Assembly (NCBI GenBank): GCA_003520145.1
Contig: DOVJ01000034.1
Coordinates: forward strand, 1-12,119
DNA length: 12,119 nucleotides
Direction of reading: 5' to 3'
DNA from: Eubacterium sp.
GTDB taxonomy: Bacteria; Bacillota; Clostridia; Lachnospirales; Lachnospiraceae
Shown: in pieces, positions 1-6,822 of the stretch
How positions within the stretch are numbered: the first letter of the stretch is position 1
Layout of the letters: each line of letters opens with the position of its first letter
Translations under genes and position numbers: made by a program
The notes under the pieces: generated by a model
Seen by the model: only the letters and a program-made list of their open reading frames with translations
The model's database searches: none
What the model was told of the DNA's origin: nothing

Positions 1-126
1 GAATAGTTTTGGTGAGCAGTATCTTTTTTGTTGCGTATGTACTATATTTGGGACACAAAGTGTGATATCATTAATACAGTAGAGTAATTAAGAATAGCAT
101 AGGTATATGTGAAAGGGCGTGATGTT

Positions 127-216
127 ATGGAAAAGTATAGCATACCAAGCAGTACTAAGGGGCTAATCGGCATATGGCGTTATGATAATGATCAGGTTGT
201 ATTCTCTTTGGTGTAG
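127..216 (+). CDS. Possible 29-residue small ORF / leader peptide
   Basis: ATG at 127 opens 29 codons ending in TAG at 214-216. The N-terminus reads MEKYSIPSS and the C-terminus QVVFSLV. A purine-rich AAAGGG at 112-117 lies 9 nt upstream and could serve as a ribosome binding site. I recognise no family. There is no signal peptide or obvious membrane helix. The last sense codons (F-S-L) form the left arm of a 7-bp hairpin (203-209 with 218-224) and the stop codon falls in its loop, which is why a leader-peptide role is worth considering. A frame this short can easily occur by chance, so the call is weak. Confidence 0.2.
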   Translation: MEKYSIPSSTKGLIGIWRYDNDQVVFSLV

Positions 217-275
217 TAAAGAGATTGCTGGCAATCAGCAAGTTGTAAAAAGACTCTGTGAGTTTTTGGTCTCTT
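203..275 (+). promoter_or_regulatory. Candidate switch-like RNA leader with alternative pairings
   Basis: Four complementary pairings are visible. Hairpin A pairs TCTCTTT (203-209) with AAAGAGA (218-224). The alternative helix B pairs AAGAGA (219-224) with a second TCTCTT (270-275), and it cannot form together with A. Helix B would enclose hairpin C, TTGCTG (225-230) with CAGCAA (236-241), and hairpin D at 249-256 with 260-267, whose right arm is U-rich. B, C and D together make a compact three-way junction, with C stacked directly on B. This resembles an attenuator or riboswitch-style leader 47 nt before the gene at 322. The arms are short and A+T-rich, so chance is a real alternative. I recognise no known riboswitch class. 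Confidence 0.3.
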
Positions 276-321
276 AAATTGCAGGTGTGATATTGAGAGG
301 ATTTCAGAAAGGGTATAAGGT

Positions 322-879
322 ATGATGAGATTATTGAGACTTATATACGGATTAATTCAGAGATATGTTCCGCAAGAGTGGACGGATTTCCTATATGATC
401 CTGAAGTTAATATTGAATTGAAAAGAATCTGGGAAGCATGGCACTGGATTCCTGATGGGCTTGTTATATTGTTCATAGTCTGGAAGATATGGAAACATTC
501 ATCGATAAGGAAGTTTAATCTGCTGTTGAAGAAAGCGGAGGTGATGGATCTTGAGCGATTTGCCAGAGTATATGCACAGAATTCAACTATGAACAGGGTT
601 GGGAGTTTGACAGATAATGATACCCCAGGTGTGTATATTATACTGAATTCTTCAAAGAATAGGGCTTTGGTATATGCTACTTATACGCTGTTACATGATG
701 TGAATGAGCAGATGCAAGGCAATAAGTGCAGAACTCTTTTTACGGATCTGCAAAGTGGTGATGAGATCAGCATAAGGATGATCCCGTTCAGAGACAGTGG
801 GTTTAAGTCTTTAAAAGCTATGGAGAAGGTCGCTGTTAGGAAGTTTAAAGCGGGAAAAGGCTATAATATAGAATTGTAA
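322..879 (+). CDS. Membrane-anchored protein with degenerate GIY-YIG-like domain
   Basis: The protein has 185 residues. Residues 1-40 are basic and aromatic. About 44-58 (PDGLVILFIVW and following) look like one short membrane helix followed by positive charges, suggesting that the C-terminal part is cytoplasmic. From about residue 101 the sequence resembles the GIY-YIG nuclease fold: PGVYIILN (102-109) matches the GIY strand, ALVYAT (115-120) sits where YIG is expected, a helix carries Glu168, and GYN (180-182) matches the conserved Asn. The YIG glycine is Ala and the catalytic Arg of the following helix is not evident (Val/Asn near 127). It may therefore be inactive or diverged. The start is supported by AAAGGG at 308-313; ATG 325 is an alternative. 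A WYL regulator follows 12 nt after the stop. The fold call is my alignment by eye; the function is unknown. Confidence 0.6.
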   Translation: MMRLLRLIYGLIQRYVPQEWTDFLYDPEVNIELKRIWEAWHWIPDGLVILFIVWKIWKHSSIRKFNLLLKKAEVMDLERFARVYAQNSTMNRVGSLTDNDTPGVYIILNSSKNRALVYATYTLLHDVNEQMQGNKCRTLFTDLQSGDEISIRMIPFRDSGFKSLKAMEKVAVRKFKAGKGYNIEL

Positions 880-891
880 CGGGAGTAGACT

Positions 892-1899
892 ATGACTAAA
901 GAATCTAAATCGTTAGCCCTCATAAGAGTGCTTGATATTCTTAAGGATTACACTGATTGTGATCATCCTCTGACACAGGAGATGATCCTTGAAAAGCTTG
1001 ATGACCAGTATGGTATATGCGTAGAACGTAAGACTATAGGCAGGTGTATATCGCTTCTTAAGGAGGCGGGGTTCGATATCCAATCCGGAAGGAAAGGCTG
1101 TTATATGTTCTGCAGGGATTTTGAGGATGCAGAGCTTAACATGCTTATCGATGGCGTTCTGTGCAGCAAGTATATACCTGCCAATCAGTCAGAGGACCTG
1201 ATTAAGAGAATATGTAGATTGTCGAATAAGCATTTTAGATCGCATATTAAGCACATAAGGTCGGTCAATGAGCTCGATAAAACCGATAACCAGGCACTTT
1301 TTATCAATATCGAGAAGATTGATGAGGCTATCGAAAAGAAGTGCGTGATAAGCTATAACTATAACAAGTATGGTGTTGATAAGAAACTTCATAAGTCGGA
1401 GCATTCGCCTTTTGAGGTGTCGCCTTACTGCATGCTTATCCATAATCAGAGATATTATCTTATGGCTTATCATGAAAAGTGGAATTCGATGGTTTTTCAC
1501 AGGCTGGATAGGATAACTGAACTGGAACTACTAGAGGCTGATGCTTATCCGCTTAAGAAGGTTTCTGGCTATGAGAAGGGCATAGATTATGAGAAGCTGT
1601 CGGGTGCGAGACCTTATATGTACTCTGATGAACCTGAACATGTTGTGCTTATCGCGGATGTTAAGATAATCGATCAGATCATAGACTGGTTTGGCAAGGG
1701 AATAGACATATCAAAACCGGATGAAGAGGCTATGGTTAAGATAAGCATGGATGTGAGTCTCCTTGCTATGAAGTACTGGGCGCTGCAGTATGTAGATAGT
1801 GTGGAGGTTGTGGAACCAGTTAAGCTGAGGGAGAGTATTGTTGAATCGTTGAATAAAGGGTTGGAAAAGTATAATTCACACAATTTCCACACATACTAA
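892..1899 (+). CDS. WYL domain-containing transcriptional regulator
   Basis: The protein has 335 residues with the usual layout of the family. An N-terminal winged helix-turn-helix spans about 5-75, with the recognition helix around ERKTIGRCISLLKEAG (45-60). A linker follows, then a WYL domain at about 138-220 with RYYLMAY (187-193) in the place of the WYL motif and FHRLDRI (202-208) downstream. A C-terminal WCX-like extension covers about 245-325. WYL domains sense ligands, and in several members these are nucleic acids or nucleotides. Such regulators often control neighbouring DNA-damage, defence or metabolic genes. GGGAG at 881-885, 6 nt before ATG, supports the start. It sits 12 nt after the GIY-YIG-like gene and is probably co-transcribed with it. 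The targets cannot be read from the sequence; autoregulation of this pair or control of the downstream sbcCD genes are inferences. Confidence 0.88.
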   Translation: MTKESKSLALIRVLDILKDYTDCDHPLTQEMILEKLDDQYGICVERKTIGRCISLLKEAGFDIQSGRKGCYMFCRDFEDAELNMLIDGVLCSKYIPANQSEDLIKRICRLSNKHFRSHIKHIRSVNELDKTDNQALFINIEKIDEAIEKKCVISYNYNKYGVDKKLHKSEHSPFEVSPYCMLIHNQRYYLMAYHEKWNSMVFHRLDRITELELLEADAYPLKKVSGYEKGIDYEKLSGARPYMYSDEPEHVVLIADVKIIDQIIDWFGKGIDISKPDEEAMVKISMDVSLLAMKYWALQYVDSVEVVEPVKLRESIVESLNKGLEKYNSHNFHTY

Positions 1900-1918
1900 C
1901 CTAAGAATATGCTATAAT
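1870..1918 (+). promoter_or_regulatory. Promoter candidate(s) for the split-barrel protein-sbcDC operon
   Basis: Two perfect TATAAT boxes lie close together. The better one is at 1913-1918, preceded by TG at 1910-1911, giving an extended -10 (TGCTATAAT). It lacks a good -35 at normal spacing. It would start transcription near 1925 and leave a leader of about 40 nt. The second is at 1870-1875 with TTGAAT at 1849-1854, a short 15-nt spacer, inside the last codons of the WYL gene. Either would drive the gene at 1965. Confidence 0.5.
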
Positions 1919-1964
1919 TATTCCATCAGATTATTATTAACCAATACATATTAGGAGGTTTATC

Positions 1965-2357
1965 ATGGAGCGTGTAGAGAAGTTTTTAAAGGAAGCAGGA
2001 ACTTACTTTCTTGCTACTGTAGATGGAGATCAGCCGAGGGTCAGACCTTTTGGTACTGTGAATAGCTATGATGGCAAGCTTTATATTCAGACCGGTAAGT
2101 CTAAGAATGTGTCTAAGCAGATTCATAAGAATCCTAAGGTTGAGATATGTGCTTGTAAGGATGGCGAATGGGTGAGGATTGCTTGCGAGCTTGTTGAGGA
2201 TGACAGGAGAGAGGCACGTGTAGCCATGCTTGATGCCTATCCTTCTTTGCAGGCTATGTATTCGCCTGATGATGGCAATACAGAGGTGTTCTATATGAAG
2301 GATGCTGTAGCTACATTTAGCTCTTTTGTTAAGGCACCGGAAGTTGTTCGATTCTAA
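1965..2357 (+). CDS. Pyridoxamine 5'-phosphate oxidase family (FMN-binding split barrel) protein
   Basis: The protein has 130 residues, typical of the short single-domain members. The N-terminal helix and strand contain FLATVDGDQPRVRPFG (15-30), the usual opening of the split barrel with the Arg-Pro pair that contacts flavin. GKLYIQTGKSKNVSKQI (37-53) supplies the second strand and the Lys/Ser-rich phosphate-binding segment. KVEICACKDGEWVRI (58-72) follows. Family members bind FMN (some bind F420 or haem) and reduce or oxidise small substrates. The short clostridial forms are mostly uncharacterised and should not be taken as true PdxH. A strong AGGAGG at 1953-1958, 6 nt before ATG, sets the start. 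sbcD begins 20 nt after its stop, so it is probably the first gene of that operon. The substrate is unknown. Confidence 0.88.
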   Translation: MERVEKFLKEAGTYFLATVDGDQPRVRPFGTVNSYDGKLYIQTGKSKNVSKQIHKNPKVEICACKDGEWVRIACELVEDDRREARVAMLDAYPSLQAMYSPDDGNTEVFYMKDAVATFSSFVKAPEVVRF

Positions 2358-2377
2358 AATGTATAGGGGGTATGATT

Positions 2378-3529
2378 ATGCGATGGTTACATCTGGGTGA
2401 TCTGCATCTTGGAAAGTCTCTTGGCGAGTATGATCTGTATGATGATCAGAAGTATATGCTTGATGAGATTCTTGAGATAGCAGATAAGGAAGGCGTAGAT
2501 GGTTTTTTGATAGCGGGTGATGTATATGATAAGTCTGTTCCGAGCGAGGCTGCTACGAAGCTTCTGAATCACTTTATGAATGAGATTGCGATAAGGGATT
2601 TAAAAGTATGCATGATAAGCGGAAACCATGATTCAGACGAGCGTCTGAATTATGGCAGTTCTTTGTTTGCGACGAAGCAGATATACATATCATCGCTGTT
2701 TGACGGCGTTCTTCATAAGCAGAGCTTCTGCGATGGAGAGTGTAAGGTGGATGTATATCTGCTTCCTTTTGTTAAGGCTTCGCAGGTGAAGCATTTTTTC
2801 CCGGATGAGAGGATCGAATCTTATGAGGATGCTGTGAGAGTGATCCTTCAGAATACTGTTCTTGATAAGTCTTCTACCAATATCCTTGTTGCGCACCAGT
2901 TTGTGGCTTCTCGGGGCATGGACCCAGAGCTTGGTGGTTCTGAGGGACTTGCGACACAGATGGTGGGAACTGTTGAGAAGATAGGCTATGATCTTTTTGA
3001 TGACTTTGATTATGTGGCTCTTGGCCATATTCACTCGCCGCAGCGAGTTGGCAGGGATGAGGTCAGATATAGTGGTTCTATGCTTAAGTATTCCCTGAAG
3101 GAGGTTCATGATGAGAAGAGTGTTCCACTCATCACTATAAGTGGCGATGAGAAGCTTAAGATTGAGCTTGTGCCGCTTAAGCCTATGCGCGATGTTCGCC
3201 GTGTGAAGGGGACGCTGAAGGAACTTATGTCTGATGCGAATGCTAGTGAGGACTTTATCTATGCGACTGTCACCGATGAGGATGATGTGACTGATGTTAT
3301 GGGTATACTAAGGCAGGTCTATCAGAATATAGTTGACGTGAATTATGACAATTCGCACACCAGAGGAATCGAGCAGGGCAGTGCTGATGTAAATGCTGCC
3401 GACAAGTCCTACACTGAGATTGTGAGCGAATTCTACAGCTATATATATGGCTGTGATATATCCGATGAGGAGATGGCAGTCATGAAAGAAGTAGGTAAGG
3501 AGGTGGGTATAATCTATGAAGCCGATTAA
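2378..3529 (+). CDS. sbcD: SbcCD exonuclease nuclease subunit SbcD
   Basis: SbcD is the Mre11-like calcineurin-fold phosphoesterase. With SbcC it forms a Mn-dependent, ATP-driven nuclease that opens DNA hairpins and trims blocked double-strand ends. All metal-site motifs are present: GDLH (D8, H10), GDVYD (D48), GNHD (N83, H84), AHQ (H173) and GHIH (H218, H220). A C-terminal capping region follows from about residue 250. The 383-residue length fits the family. I chose ATG 2378 because AGGGGG (2365-2370) is 7 nt upstream; the in-frame ATG at 2372 has only 1 nt of spacing. The 3' end overlaps the sbcC start by 14 nt, which suggests translational coupling and balanced subunit levels. The identification is secure. 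Confidence 0.95.
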   Translation: MRWLHLGDLHLGKSLGEYDLYDDQKYMLDEILEIADKEGVDGFLIAGDVYDKSVPSEAATKLLNHFMNEIAIRDLKVCMISGNHDSDERLNYGSSLFATKQIYISSLFDGVLHKQSFCDGECKVDVYLLPFVKASQVKHFFPDERIESYEDAVRVILQNTVLDKSSTNILVAHQFVASRGMDPELGGSEGLATQMVGTVEKIGYDLFDDFDYVALGHIHSPQRVGRDEVRYSGSMLKYSLKEVHDEKSVPLITISGDEKLKIELVPLKPMRDVRRVKGTLKELMSDANASEDFIYATVTDEDDVTDVMGILRQVYQNIVDVNYDNSHTRGIEQGSADVNAADKSYTEIVSEFYSYIYGCDISDEEMAVMKEVGKEVGIIYEAD

Positions 3530-6500
3530 ACTTATTATGTGTGGCATAGGCCCATATGCCGGTCTGGTGCCTGATATAGACTTTACTTCCTTTGGTGATA
3601 AGGGGCTTTTTCTCATATCCGGTGATACGGGTGCGGGCAAGACCATGATCTTCGATGCCATCTGTTATGCTCTGTACGGGAAGACAAGTGGTACCTATCG
3701 TGATGAGGATGGACTTAGGAGCGATTATGCTGCAGATACTGATAAGTGCTACGTAGAATTCTACTTTTCTCATCAGGGAAAGGAGTACTACATCAAGAGA
3801 ACTCTTCCTTATTTGGCGAAAAAAGAGCGTGGAGAAGGCTATAAGCATGTGGCTGGCACGGTTGTGTTCTCTGAAGTGGGAGAAACTCCTAAGGAGAAAA
3901 CTAATACTGCTATTAACAGTGAGATAGTTGATCTTCTCAAGATAGATGAGAAGCAATTTAAGCAGATCGTCATGGTTGCTCAGGGTGAATTCTGGAAGCT
4001 TCTTAACGCGAAGACAGAAGAGCGAACGAGCATACTAAGAACGATGTTCAAGACTGATGAATACAGTAATATCGAGACTGTACTTAAGTTTCGTGAGAAT
4101 GAATGGAAGAAGAAGGCTGATACTTATAACGCAAGTATCATACAGCATCTTAAGGATGTGAAGTCATCACCATATGCAGATGGTGAGACAAAGCTTGATG
4201 AGCTTAAAGCTAAGGTGGATGAAGCTAAGTCTGTATGGGATGTAGATATCCTTCTTAAGACCATAGATGATATGAATACTGCTGATGAAGAGGTCTATAA
4301 AGCTGAGCTTATTAAGCTTGCTGATTTAGAGTGTGAATACGAGGAGTGCCTTAAGAAGTTAAACCTTGCCAATGATAACAATAAGGCTATTCAAAAAAGA
4401 GATGGTCTTATTGCTAAGGAAGAGGCCTTAAATAACCAAAAGGATGCTATGGAGAACTTAAGAGCGGTTCTTAAGCGTGAGAAGGATGCTCTTTATAATG
4501 TATATCCTTCGTATGAGGCGTGGGCGCAGCGTGAGGGGGATAAGGATAAGACTGTTTCGAAGATAGCTGCTATCGGGAAGAAATATGATGAAGCCAAGCT
4601 TAAGCTTCTTAAGATGAGTGAAGCTTATGAGGCTTCTAAGGCATACGAGGGTGAGGCACAGAGTCTAAGTAAGGAGATTCTTCTCATAGAAGAAGAGAAG
4701 AATAAGTATGAAGAAAGGTCTGAGTATGAGAAGAGCGTAGCCGCTCTTACTGCTAAGGAAGGTAAGCTTAAGGAAGAGATAGAGGCTCACAAAGAAGCTG
4801 TTATGGCACTTAAGGATAAGATTAATAAGCTTGAGACCGAAGTTAATGCTGGGCAGGATAAGTCTGTAAAGCTTGCAGATATGAAGGGGAGACTTGATAA
4901 GCTTGAGACCTTAAAAAAGAGCTTTGATAATGTACTTAATGTGGGATTTCCTAAGAGAAAGAAGCTTGAACTTGAGCTTAAGAAGAGGCAGGATGAGTAT
5001 GAAAGCGTAAGGGAAGCCTATAACGGCGCTACTATGGCGAGAATAAGTGCGGAGAAACATTTTAACGATTGTATGGCTGGGATTCTTGCGAAGAACCTTG
5101 CAGAAGGTGAGCCTTGTCCTGTGTGCGGCAGTACTCATCATCCTTTGGCTGCGGTGCTTAGTGATGACCACGTAGATGAGGATGAGGTTAAGCGATTAAG
5201 AGATGAAGAAGAGAAGCTTTCGGCTGATAATTCGAAGGCTGCAAGTGCTGCTGCTGTTGCTAAGAGCAATCTTCAGAATCTGGAGGATTCGCTTATGCAT
5301 GCAATCATGGATTGCATGGAGAATCCTTTGGAGAATTCTCTTGAGAATTCTCCTGTTGGTAAGAACTGTGAGGGCATGTCGCTTGATGATGCTTATGATG
5401 CTGTTCTTGATGTATCAGGTAAAGTGAAGGATTCTTATGACGAGGCGAAGGAAGAATATGCGGCTCTTTTGAAGGACTGCGAGAAGCTTGCGGATATGAA
5501 GAAGGCTCTTGAACTTGCAAGGGGCAGGGAATCTGATGACTTAAGTGCGCGCGGCGAATACTTAGAGGCTGAATATAAGAGTGCTTTGCTGTCTCTTAAG
5601 GAGGTACAGGCTTTGCTTAAGAGTCTTGAGAAACTTAAGTTCAAGGATTGGGAAAGTGCAAGTAAGGTACTTAAGGAGCTTTGTGATAAGAAGGATAAGC
5701 TTCTGTCTGATATAGATAAGGCGAAGGTTAATCTTGATGCTGCCAAAGATATGGTGACTTCCTGTGAATCGGCGCTTAAATCAGAGAATGATAACCTTGG
5801 TGTCATAGAAGAGGATGTCGTTAGGCGGAAGGCTGATCTTGATGAGCGTCTTAAGGAATACGATTTTTCATCGGTTGAAGATATGCTTAAGTGTGTGGTT
5901 AGTAAGGCTGAACTAGAAGAGAGTGAAGCTTTGCTTAATCAGTATGACAGTGATGTCGTGACTAACAAGAGGCTTCTTAAGGATGCTATCGATGAGGCTA
6001 AGGACAAGGTCTGGGTGGATGTCGAGGAACTCTCTGCCCTGTGCAATCTTAAGAAGGATCGTACTAATGAATTGAGAAATAATACAAGTACTGACCGAAA
6101 CAGAATCAATACGAATAAGTCTAAGCGCGAAAGCATAGAAGAGGTCAGTGTTAAGCTTGAGGATGCCAGGCATCAGCACAGCATCTGTGCGCGCCTGTAC
6201 AGTCTTGTTAAGGGCAGTGCACAGAAGGCTTCTAAGATAACCCTGGAACAATTCGTTCAGGCTTCAGGCTTTGACAGAATCATAGATGCCGCAAACAGAA
6301 GGCTCCTCCCTATGAGTGGCGGACAGTACGAGCTCTATCGCAAGAGCGATTCATATAGTGGGAAAAGCGGTACTTTCCTGGACCTCGAGGTGCTTGATAA
6401 GCACACAGGTCACAGAAGGCCTGTTGGCAATCTCTCTGGCGGAGAGAGCTTCAAAGCGTCGCTTTCTCTGGCGCTTGGGTTGTCGGACACTGTATCTGCA

Positions 6501-6725
6501 GGTAATGGTGGCATACAGATGGATGCCCTCTTCATAGATGAAGGCTTTGGAACCCTCGATAAGAAGTCCCTTGACAATGCTATGGAAATTCTGGTGAACT
6601 TAACAGGAAGCAACAAGCTTGTCGGTATCATAAGTCATCGTGAAGAGCTTGTTGAGAACATACCACAGCAGATAAAGGTTACTAAGACCGAAAAGGGAAG
6701 CATGATAGAAACAATATCCTCTTGA
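3516..6725 (+). CDS. sbcC: SbcCD exonuclease ATPase subunit SbcC
   Basis: SbcC is the Rad50-like SMC-type ATPase partner of SbcD. The 1069-residue protein has every expected part. Walker A is GDTGAGKT (36-43) and the Q-loop Gln is 156. Long Lys/Glu-rich coiled-coil arms flank a zinc hook, CPVC (534-537). The ABC signature is LSGGE (973-977), Walker B ends in D1008-E1009, and the H-loop His is 1041. Two SbcC subunits dimerise through ATP at the heads and zinc at the hook. The start has AAGGAGGTG (3497-3505), 10 nt upstream, inside the sbcD 3' end. One oddity lies 65 residues after the hook: a short 12-bp tandem repeat coding ENPL-ENSL-ENSP (602-613) next to palindromes, in a region otherwise expected to be coiled coil. 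The stop codon TGA lies within the -35 box of the next promoter. Confidence 0.96.
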   Translation: MKPIKLIMCGIGPYAGLVPDIDFTSFGDKGLFLISGDTGAGKTMIFDAICYALYGKTSGTYRDEDGLRSDYAADTDKCYVEFYFSHQGKEYYIKRTLPYLAKKERGEGYKHVAGTVVFSEVGETPKEKTNTAINSEIVDLLKIDEKQFKQIVMVAQGEFWKLLNAKTEERTSILRTMFKTDEYSNIETVLKFRENEWKKKADTYNASIIQHLKDVKSSPYADGETKLDELKAKVDEAKSVWDVDILLKTIDDMNTADEEVYKAELIKLADLECEYEECLKKLNLANDNNKAIQKRDGLIAKEEALNNQKDAMENLRAVLKREKDALYNVYPSYEAWAQREGDKDKTVSKIAAIGKKYDEAKLKLLKMSEAYEASKAYEGEAQSLSKEILLIEEEKNKYEERSEYEKSVAALTAKEGKLKEEIEAHKEAVMALKDKINKLETEVNAGQDKSVKLADMKGRLDKLETLKKSFDNVLNVGFPKRKKLELELKKRQDEYESVREAYNGATMARISAEKHFNDCMAGILAKNLAEGEPCPVCGSTHHPLAAVLSDDHVDEDEVKRLRDEEEKLSADNSKAASAAAVAKSNLQNLEDSLMHAIMDCMENPLENSLENSPVGKNCEGMSLDDAYDAVLDVSGKVKDSYDEAKEEYAALLKDCEKLADMKKALELARGRESDDLSARGEYLEAEYKSALLSLKEVQALLKSLEKLKFKDWESASKVLKELCDKKDKLLSDIDKAKVNLDAAKDMVTSCESALKSENDNLGVIEEDVVRRKADLDERLKEYDFSSVEDMLKCVVSKAELEESEALLNQYDSDVVTNKRLLKDAIDEAKDKVWVDVEELSALCNLKKDRTNELRNNTSTDRNRINTNKSKRESIEEVSVKLEDARHQHSICARLYSLVKGSAQKASKITLEQFVQASGFDRIIDAANRRLLPMSGGQYELYRKSDSYSGKSGTFLDLEVLDKHTGHRRPVGNLSGGESFKASLSLALGLSDTVSAGNGGIQMDALFIDEGFGTLDKKSLDNAMEILVNLTGSNKLVGIISHREELVENIPQQIKVTKTEKGSMIETISS
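5298..5318. repeat. 9-bp perfect inverted repeat inside sbcC
   Basis: CATGCAATC (5298-5306) and GATTGCATG (5310-5318) are exact reverse complements separated by 3 nt. The element lies in frame in sbcC (residues 595-601) and runs directly into the tandem repeat at 5317. Confidence 0.75.
5317..5352. repeat. Three copies of a 12-bp tandem repeat with nested palindromes in sbcC
   Basis: The units TGGAGAATCCTT, TGGAGAATTCTC and TTGAGAATTCTC are consecutive at 5317-5328, 5329-5340 and 5341-5352. They keep the reading frame. The 10-bp palindrome GAGAATTCTC occurs twice (5331-5340 and 5343-5352), and 5330-5353 is a larger inverted repeat with 11-bp arms and a 2-nt centre. Confidence 0.75.
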
Positions 6726-6750
6726 CGTTTTTTGTGAGTGATGATATTAT
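6722..6750 (+). promoter_or_regulatory. Vegetative promoter for the Na/Pi cotransporter and possibly the glycan operon
   Basis: TTGACG (6722-6727) and TATTAT (6745-6750) are separated by exactly 17 nt, which closely matches the housekeeping sigma consensus. The -35 box contains the TGA stop of sbcC (6723-6725). Transcription would begin near 6757, giving a leader of about 65 nt with two T-tracts and a small CCC-TTC-GGG hairpin (6787-6795). I see no clear intrinsic terminator for sbcC before it. Confidence 0.65.
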
Positions 6751-6822
6751 TATTATATGTGCTTTTTTACTCGTAGGTTTTTTGCGCCCTTCGGGTCTGA
6801 TATGGTAATTAGGAGATGAATG

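Larger units (their letters stand above)
1..321. other. Gene-poor leader/intergenic region
   Basis: No long reading frame with a recognisable product lies here on either strand. The stretch is A+T-rich. It holds a possible 29-codon ORF (127-216), a cluster of short inverted repeats (203-275) and a ribosome binding site for the gene at 322 (AAAGGG at 308-313, 8 nt spacing). I could not find a promoter with both a good -35 and a good -10 box. The window begins inside this region, so its true left border and upstream gene are unknown. Confidence 0.7.

Noticed and set aside
249..267. Hairpin ACTC-TGT-GAGT followed by Ts as a stand-alone terminator
   Set aside because: The stem has only two G-C pairs and the T-run is part of the stem. 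I keep it as one element of the possible leader fold and do not annotate it as a terminator.
3480..3956. A 158-codon - strand frame across the sbcD/sbcC junction
   Set aside because: It is antisense to two certain genes, resembles no family and has no believable ribosome binding site context.
5203..5427. A 74-codon + strand frame inside sbcC
   Set aside because: It is an out-of-frame, Arg/Leu-rich shadow of the coiled-coil coding sequence.
3516..6725. Very frequent AAGCTT hexamers in sbcC
   Set aside because: They are explained by the many Lys-Leu pairs written with the preferred codons AAG CTT, so they need not be a dispersed DNA motif.
6726..6819. Possible intrinsic terminator after sbcC
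   Set aside because: There are T-tracts, but no stable G+C-rich hairpin precedes them. The only hairpin (CCC-TTC-GGG, 6787-6795) is tiny and lies after the T-tracts.
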